This document shows, in pieces, positions 57,882 to 64,000 of a DNA stretch of 64,000 nucleotides. Every line of letters starts with the position of its first letter. Positions within the stretch are counted from its first letter, which is position 1. The notes below the pieces were generated by a model, which saw nothing but the letters and a program-made list of their open reading frames with translations, had not been told where the DNA came from and made no database searches. The position numbers were made by a program, and so were the translations under genes. This DNA comes from Symbiodinium natans (Eukaryota; Sar; Dinophyceae; Suessiales; Symbiodiniaceae), in NCBI GenBank assembly GCA_905221605.1, contig CAJNDS010002240.1:147501-211500 (forward strand), written 5' to 3'.

Positions 57882-58635
57882 GTGATCATTTTTGTGGAAT
57901 TCGGTGTACGGCTCCGCCTGCCGCAACCCTTGTGCACTTCGGAATCCGTGTCGCGGATCTGGACACGGCCTGGGTCTTCTTAGGTTACGGTTGAGGGTTG
58001 AGGGTTGAGGGTTTAGGGTTTAGGGCTTATGATGAGGACTCCAAGAACTCTATTTTTTTTTGGGGGGGGGGGGAGGGGGGGTTTGGGGGGTCCGAAGATA
58101 AGTTCGGGGTAGGGGTTCCGACAATATGTGGAGTAACCCTAAACCCTAAGGCCTCAACCCTAGCAGCATCTTGGGGTATATTAAGGGGACCCAAATGTTG
58201 GAACACATGCCCATACAGGCCACAAGGGCGCCCATGAACGGAAGAGTTGGGGTAAGATCGGGATTTAGGGCTTAGAATTTCGGGTATAGTTGTTATGAAG
58301 GGGAAAGGCAGAAGCAGTGGTTGAGAACTCGAAGAAAACTCTAGGCCCCGGCCACATGCTCGAAAGATGCGAGTTCTCGTATGTTGTTTGCCTCATAAAC
58401 CCTGAGCCCTAAACCGTTGAACCTCACAACCCAAGAACCCAACAACCCAAGAACCCAAAAACCCTAAAACCCTAAAACCCTAATCCCTAGCCCTAAACCC
58501 TGGCCCTAAACCCTAAACCCTAGCCCTAAACCCTAAACCCTAAGCCTGGTAACAGATTTCAGAGACTCAGGCTTCAGCTTCGGGCTTCAGCGACCGTGGA
58601 TGCGTACAAAGCTAGGGCTCAGGCTTAGGGTTTTA
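57882..58635. other. Spacer
   Basis: T9G11 run at 58051. GAACCCAA words at 58427-58460. CCCTAAA variants 58470-58545. No gene. Confidence 0.4.
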
Positions 58636-58754
58636 GGGTTTTAGGGTTTAGGGTTTAGGGTTTAGGGTTTAGGGTTTAGGGTTTAGAGTTTAGGGTTTAG
58701 GGTTTAGGGTTTAGGGCTTAGGGCTTAGGGCTTAGGGCTTAGGGCTTAGGGCTT
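58636..58754 (+). repeat. Telomeric array with TTAGGGC block
   Basis: TTTAGGG units followed by six GCTTAGG units. Confidence 0.95.
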
Positions 58755-58884
58755 CTCAAACACGAAGCCCGAAACCCAGCGCCAGAGCCGGTTCCGTCTA
58801 GCGTCGATGTTTGCCGGCAGTCCACAAACAGAGCTTGCCACAAAGGGTTTAGGGTTTAGGGTTTAGGGTTTAGGGTTTAGGGAA

Positions 58885-59295
58885 GTATGGGAATCAATAC
58901 TAGGACCCGGAGTAGGCCCTCATATGAAGCAGGGTTCATATTTCTGTTTTTGGTGAGTGTATATAAGGTTCCTTTTTCATATTGGTGAGTGTATATATTT
59001 GGTGTCCATTTGGGGTTTCAGGGTAGTCCTAGGTAGGATAAGGGGGACCCTTAAAGGGGACCCCTTCTGAACCCTCTTCTGGCTTTTTTTAAACAGGGAC
59101 CTTATTCAGAGGGTCTATATCCCCAAGGGTCCCCCTAATCCTATCCTCTAAAGTATGGGAATCAATACTAGGACCCAGAGTAGGCTCTTATATCCTTTTT
59201 TGGGGGGTTGGGGGTCCCTTATAATCCCCTTAAGGGTACCCTTTTTGTTCCTAGGTTCCTCCTGGGTCGAGAATAGCATTATAGGAATCAATAGC
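58885..59295. repeat. Dispersed repeat family C, two copies
   Basis: GTATGGGAATCAATACTAGG and GGACCC.GAGTAGGC occur at 58886 and again at 59153. The second copy closes with GTTCCTCCTGGGTCGAG and an inverted TAGGAATCAATA. Confidence 0.6.
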
Positions 59296-59475
59296 ATTCT
59301 TCCTGGATAAGCCTATAGGTATCCCTAAACTCAGAGCCTTCACTGCACCCTCATCCCCATCACGCCCAACATCCGAGACTTTGCAAGGCTCGGTTGATTT
59401 TGGGGGTCTTTTTGGGCTGTCGGGGATTTAGGGTATAGGGTTTAGGGTTCAGCCCTTTCTGCCTTCAACCCCGAT

Positions 59476-59698
59476 AGACTTTGCGCATTCGGGATGGTGA
59501 CCTTCGAGACGGCAAGCTCTCGAGACTTGCACAGCTCACAAGGGTTTCGGTACATATCACCTGCATGTGGGTGCAGCAAGACTGCTCTTTTAAAGGACGC
59601 ACAAGTCGGATCTGGAGAGCTCTGCACGGTGGCGCAGCCCTGCTGAGTTTACCGAAATGGGAAGTACACTTGGGGCTCCAGACGCCTCCCTCCCCAGG
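59476..59698 (+). CDS. Putative exon ending at a telomere-variant donor
   Basis: Frame includes IRDGDLRDGKLSRLAQLTRV and LLSLPKWEVHLGLQTPPSPG. Donor CCCAGG|GTTCAGGG. The acceptor is uncertain (CCCCGATAG at 59475). Strongly protein-like composition over about 70 codons. Confidence 0.5.
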
Positions 59699-60411
59699 GT
59701 TCAGGGTTTACGCGTTAAACCCTCAAAACCCTCCAACCCTAAAAACCCGAAACCTACCAACCTCAAACCCCCAAAGGCCTAAAAAAAACCCTAAAACTTC
59801 AAAAGCCCTAAGACACCCTAAAGCTTTTAACCCTAACGACTCAAGCCGAAGACTCGAAAAAATCTGTCTCTAACCTCCTGCCTCGGAGTGACCTTGGGAT
59901 ATTTTGTGTTTAGGGTTTAGGGTTTAGGGTTTAGGGTTTAGGGTTTCCCTTAGTGGTTTTAGGAGGGGAAAAATCTCAGATAGTTTCAAGGGCCATCCTA
60001 ATCTGCAAGGGAGGGGGGTTCAAGGGGGATATGTAACCCAAGGCTCCCTAATGTGAACGCCCCTGTGTTAAGGATCCTATACGGGGGTTGTAGGGTTTGC
60101 AGTTGAGGATCTATAAGGGTCTGTAGGGTTTGAGGGTTTACAGTAGGGTTTCGGGCTTTTGGGGCTTGAGGGTTTACATAGGGTTTATCGGGCTTCAGGC
60201 CTCATGGGGTTCCCGCGTTTAGGGTTTATGGCTTAGGTTTCAAGGTTTAGGGTTTAGGTAGGAACAACCCCCCCCCCCCCCCCCCCAAACCCACCTGGAC
60301 ACGCAACTTCCGTTTTCTTGTTGTGCGGGCACCATTTTTTCGGTTCGGGGCCATCACATGGGCAAGCGAGATACCCCCAAAATTACAAGTGGGGGTCTAA
60401 TTATGTACCCC
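59699..60411. other. Spacer
   Basis: CCCTAAAA-type words 59715-59840, TTTAGGG 59912-59946, diverged TTTGTAGGG tract 60085-60260, C18 run at 60269. Confidence 0.5.
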
Positions 60412-60488
60412 TAAACCCTAAACCCTAAACCCTAAACCCTAAACCCTAAACCCTAAACCCTAAACCCCAAGCCCTAAACCCTAAACAA
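60412..60488 (-). repeat. CCCTAAA array
   Basis: Eleven units. Confidence 0.95.
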
Positions 60489-60578
60489 CTCACACCTCCA
60501 GCTCCTGTGGTTTTGAGGCCCAACAAAGCCTTACGCCCCTTGTGGATGGCCTTACAGGGAGGGGCCCCCTTACTCTAC

Positions 60579-60803
60579 GAACCATAGTTCAGGAACTTAG
60601 AACCTAAGTTCGGATTCTTTATGGCCCATTTTAGAACTATAGTCAAGGGACTTAGAACCTAAGTTCGGATCATCTTATGGCCCAATTTAGAACTATAGTC
60701 AAGGGACTTAGAACCTAAGTTCGGATCTTTTTTATGGCCCAATTTAGAACTATAGTCAACGGACTTAGAACCTAAGTTAGGATGCGTTTGTTGCCCAATC
60801 TAG
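60579..60803. repeat. 56-bp tandem repeat, four units
   Basis: Unit AACTATAGTCAAGGGACTTAGAACC... ending TTATGGCCCAATTTAG. Enclosed by inverted ends AGGGAGGGGCCCCC (60556) and TGAGGCCCTCCTT (60825), so it is a fold-back element with an amplified core. Confidence 0.8.
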
Positions 60804-60956
60804 GGCTTCTTATAGCTCTACTTCTAACTAGGTGAGGCCCTCCTTGCAAGTGTTAGTTTCTCCCATGTAGCGAACAGAGCAAAGGGTAGCCGCTTGGATT
60901 CCTAGCCCACTTTGCGACCACAAACGCAGAAGCTTGCCCCGTCAGATAGTTTCTGA

Positions 60957-61012
60957 GGGTTTAGGGTTTAGGGTTTAGGGTTTAGGGATAAGGGTTTAGG
61001 GTTTAGGGTTGG
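60957..61012 (+). repeat. Telomeric array (TTTAGGG)n
   Basis: Seven units. Confidence 0.95.
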
Positions 61013-61114
61013 TCAATCCTGGGATGCGCCACCTTGCAGATGTCTCCAGGCCCGGACGTCTTGTCAGCAGCTTGCAATCCCCTGTCCTTCGGCTCTACGT
61101 CGTTACCCTGTCGT

Positions 61115-61265
61115 CTTGGTGGCCCAGTGGTGCCTTTTTCCACTTTTTTGGTACCCTAAACCCGAAACCCTAAACCCTAAACCCTAAACCCTAAACCCTA
61201 AACCCTAAACCCTAAACCCCCAAAAAAGTGTACCTTTCTTTGCTATGGATGCTGGGCTACCAAGT
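61115..61265. mobile_element. MITE-B copy 6 with telomeric repeat in its loop
   Basis: CTTGGTGGCCCAGTGGTGCC / GGATGCTGGGCTACCAAG ends. The stem CACTTTTTTGG / CCAAAAAAGTG is separated by 68 bp of CCCTAAA units (61153-61220) in place of the usual loop. Confidence 0.75.
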
Positions 61266-61498
61266 CCTTCAGGTTCCACATTGGCTGGTTGAGGCGGCTC
61301 TCAAAAGCGGTCTTGAGGTTCTAGGAAGAAGGTTTAGGGTTTAGGGTTAAGGGTTTAGGGTTTAGGGTTTAGGCTTTAGAACGCATAGGGGCGCCCACCT
61401 TTCATTCCTATCGATTTGAAAGCTTTGAAAGGGTGCACAGCTATTGTCTTTTTCAGCCCCGGATCATGCCTGGGCCCCAGTAGCCCAATGGCACGTCG
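61266..61498. other. Spacer
   Basis: TTTAGGG units 61331-61375. No gene. Confidence 0.5.
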
Positions 61499-61622
61499 GC
61501 CCTAAACCCTAAACCCTAAACCCTAAACCCTAAACCCTAAACCCTAAACCCTAAACCCTAAACCCTAAACCCTAAACCCTAAACCCTAAACCCTAAACCC
61601 TAAACCCTAAACCCTATAAACC
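61499..61622 (-). repeat. Long CCCTAAA array
   Basis: About 17 units. Confidence 0.95.
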
Positions 61623-62003
61623 CGAAACCCTGGACTAGGCCAAGGGTTTCGTGCTTTTGGTACTTCTGGGGCCCCCCTGAAAAGCTCCGCTGGGATTCAG
61701 AGAAGTCTGTCGACAGCGGAGCCCGATGGGGGCAATTTCAAAACCTCTGGGCAGCTAGGCGAAGTGCTCTCTGTGGCCCTAGGGGTTCTGCGGCTTCCCG
61801 CTTTAGTTGCAGGGTTTTTGGGTTTAGGGTTTAGGGGGCACGCCAGGGTAGAAAGAGAAGTCCGAGGGGCGAGATAGGTAGGTAGTAGGATCCCGAAGCT
61901 ACGAACCTTTCGGAGTCTGGGGGGCCCTTCGCGAACCAAGGCAGCGTTGCAGCCTTGGGAGTTGCACTGGGTTATTTGGACAGTTTAGTTTGTCACGTCC
62001 TGA

Positions 62004-62303
62004 CCCACGTCCCTGACGGCCTTTCAAGCCTGGGCACGTTGCGATATTCGACGTCAGCGCAACTCTTACGAGTATTACGATGGCTACGATGGTTACTATA
62101 GAGCTTGGCAAGGCCGTGTATGTAAAGCATGCATGGGGACTGGGAAGCTGCGACGCGATCATCATAATACCCCCTTCCAGCATGGCCGAGTGCACCAGCC
62201 ACACCATGCACTGCAAGAGCAAAATCTTGCAGACAGCACGAGGTTGTGTTTCGACACCTTTGAACGTGCGCGCACAATTGCAGAGGGCCGCTCGCGTGGA
62301 TGA
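62004..62303 (+). CDS. Possible coding block, Tyr/Gly/Asp-rich then Cys pair
   Basis: 99 open codons without a clear ATG, including NSYEYYDGYDGYYRAWQGRV followed by CKACMGTGKL, which looks like half of a CxxCxGxG zinc ribbon. An acceptor at CGACGTCAG (62057) would start it at CGC AAC. The stop is TGA 62301-62303. The opposite strand holds a 161-codon frame (61899-62384) with a hydrophobic stretch, so the coding strand is unsure. Confidence 0.3.
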   Translation, partial: PTSLTAFQAWARCDIRRQRNSYEYYDGYDGYYRAWQGRVCKACMGTGKLRRDHHNTPFQHGRVHQPHHALQEQNLADSTRLCFDTFERARTIAEGRSRG

Positions 62304-62750
62304 GCCCACTCGAGGGGCCGGCCCCCCACAGACAGGAGGCTTTGCATGAATAGCATCCGCGGGCGCGCCCTTTGTGCTAGACACATCTAGACACGCTGCA
62401 TCAATCTTGCAGCAATGCTACGAGAAAAAATGGACCCCTCATGCCCCCTAAACCCTAAACCCTAAACCCTAAACCCTAAACCCTAAACCCTAAACTCTTA
62501 AGCTTAAGCCTGAGTGCTCAGCTAAAGCCTTCTCACGTACAGGAGCGTAACACACCTTGACGGGAATGTAAACAAATGACCTTCTAAGTCTTACCTAGAG
62601 GTAAATGGTAATTATAGAATATAATTACAGCCATTTACAGGTAAGTGCATGTCTGTATACAAATATTCGTTAATATTTCTATAGACAGTACTGTCAGTAT
62701 TAATACAAGAGTTATTTAACGCCCTAAAACCCTGACATCAAACCTTTTTT
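62304..62750. other. Spacer
   Basis: CCCTAAA array 62448-62497. AT-rich palindromic words (AATTATAGAATATAATT) at 62608-62640 and TAATATTTCTATAGACAGTA near 62675. Confidence 0.5.
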
Positions 62751-64000
62751 GGACCCTAGCGTGCTCGTGGCCAGCCAAATGCCTGGAGCCAAAAATTACT
62801 CGGGAACAGCGCGTTTTTCTTTGTCTGGCCTCGCTAAATCGTGGTGGAAGCCAAAAATTACTCCAAAACAGTGCGTTTCTCTTTGCGTGGCCTCTCTGAA
62901 GCTCTTTCGAAGGTCTGAAGGAGGCTGAAAGCTTTTTTGAATGTCCCAGGGAGGCTCCGTGGGGGGTACCCCAGGATTCGGGAAAAATGGCTCGATTCCC
63001 AATTAATTTTAAATAGATTTTATATAGCGGAAATTACCCCCTCATTTTCTAAAATTCTGGCCTTCTTGTGGGGGTAGCCCAGGAGAGGGTAAGCCACCCT
63101 AAGCCCCAGTCAAACCCGGATCAAAAAATGGACCCTCGAGTGCTCGTGGCCAGCCAAAGGCCTTGGAGCCAAAAATTACTCGGGAACAGCGCGTTTTTCT
63201 TTGTCTGGCCTTGCTAAATCGTGGTGAAGCCAAAAATGAAGCCAAAAATTACTCCAAAACAGTGCGTTTCTCTTTGCGTGGCCTCTCTGAAGCTCTTTCG
63301 AAGGTCTGAAGGAGGCTGAAAGCTTTTTTGAAGGTCCCAGGGAGGCTCCGTGGGGGGTACCCCAGGATTCGGGAAAAATGGCTCGATTCCCAATTAATTT
63401 TAAATAGATTTTATATAGCGGAAATTACACCCTCATTTTCTAAAATTCTGGCCTTCTTGCGGGGGTAGCCCAGGAGAGGGTAAGCCACCCTAAGCCCCAG
63501 TCAAACCCGGATCAAAAAATGGACCCTCGAGTGCTCGTGGCCAGCCAAAGGCCTTGGAGCCAAAAATTATTCGGGAACAGCGCGTTTTTCTTTGTCTGGC
63601 CTTGCTAAATCGTGGTTGAAGCCAAAAATGAAGCCAAAAATTACTCCAAAACAGTGCGTTTCTCTTTGCGTGGCCTCTCTGAAGCTCTTTCGAAGGTCTG
63701 AAGGAGGCTGAAAGCTTTTTTGAAGGTCCCAGGGAGGCTCCGTGGGGGGTACCCCAGGATTCGGGAAAAATGGCTCGATTCCCAATTAATTTTAAATAGA
63801 TTTTATATAGCGGAAATTACCCCCTCATTTTCTAACATTCTGGCCTTCTTGTGGGGGTAGCCCAGGAGAGGGTAAGCCACCCTAAGCCCCAGTCAAACCT
63901 GGATCAAAAAATGGACCCTCGAGTGCTCGTGGCCAGCCAAAGGCCTTGGAGCCAAAAATTACTCGGGAACAGCGCGTTTTTCTTTGTCTGGCCTTGCTAA
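62751..64000. repeat. Satellite, 380-392 bp unit, runs off the right edge
   Basis: Units start at 62751, 63131, 63521 and 63913 (GGACCCTCGAGTGCTCGTGG). Each contains TTACTCGGGAACAGCGCGTT, its near-duplicate ACTCCAAAACAGTGCGTTTC, the run GGGGGGTACCCCAGGATTCG, and TTAATTTTAAATAGATTTTA. Three and a quarter copies, more than 95% alike by eye. Short minus frames of 68-72 codons recur in each unit and are probably incidental. Confidence 0.95.

Noticed and set aside
62796-63785. Repeated 68-72 codon minus frames as genes
   Set aside because: They recur because the satellite repeats. Length and start shift between units.

Overview
This is nuclear DNA of a dinoflagellate. Three things point there. 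First, (TTTAGGG)n / (CCCTAAA)n repeats occur every few hundred bases in both orientations. Second, a 22-nt match with one mismatch to the dinoflagellate trans-splicing leader (DinoSL) lies at 38387-38408. Third, a DIRS/Ngaro-like tyrosine-recombinase retrotransposon sits beside short exon-like blocks with GT or GC donors. The window is not a chromosome end: the G-rich strand is on + at the left edge and the repeats are interstitial.

Layout. 1-1486 is repeat-rich non-coding sequence. 1487-10319 is an LTR-flanked element on the minus strand, inserted in telomeric repeat. It has about 96% identical 287-290 bp LTRs, a copia-style primer-binding site and a polypurine tract. I see no polymerase in it. 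Instead it encodes long RNA-binding-type frames with a WW, an S1-like, a PABP MLLE-like, a SAM-like and six CCCH zinc-finger domains, broken by several frame changes. 10320-38386 is a mosaic of telomeric arrays, fold-back elements and small exon-like blocks. Many of the blocks on + join in a single consistent reading phase, from 17757 to about 32457. 38387-44507 is the DIRS/Ngaro-like retrotransposon (Gag-like, RT-RNase H and tyrosine recombinase ORFs, with A1...B1-A2-B2 split direct repeats). 44508-62500 continues the exon/telomeric-repeat mosaic, with terminal exons ending at 44753, 46208 and 50401. 62751-64000 is a 380-392 bp satellite that runs off the right edge.

The most unusual feature is the relation between telomeric repeats and exons. 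Exon-like blocks are repeatedly preceded by C-strand repeat (CCCTAAA) and followed at once by G-strand repeat, whose GTTTAGG, GTTTGGG or GTTCAGG supplies the GT donor. The inferred introns are therefore bounded by inverted telomeric repeats that could fold on themselves. The LTR element and the DIRS-like element (with a relict spliced leader exactly at its 5' repeat) are the other main discoveries. Small palindromic families (about 100 bp) are scattered through the introns, and telomeric repeats are found inside some copies.

Exon calls were made by eye from reading frame, splice signals and phase. They are hypotheses without transcript support. I could not assign a function to the multi-exon gene or genes.
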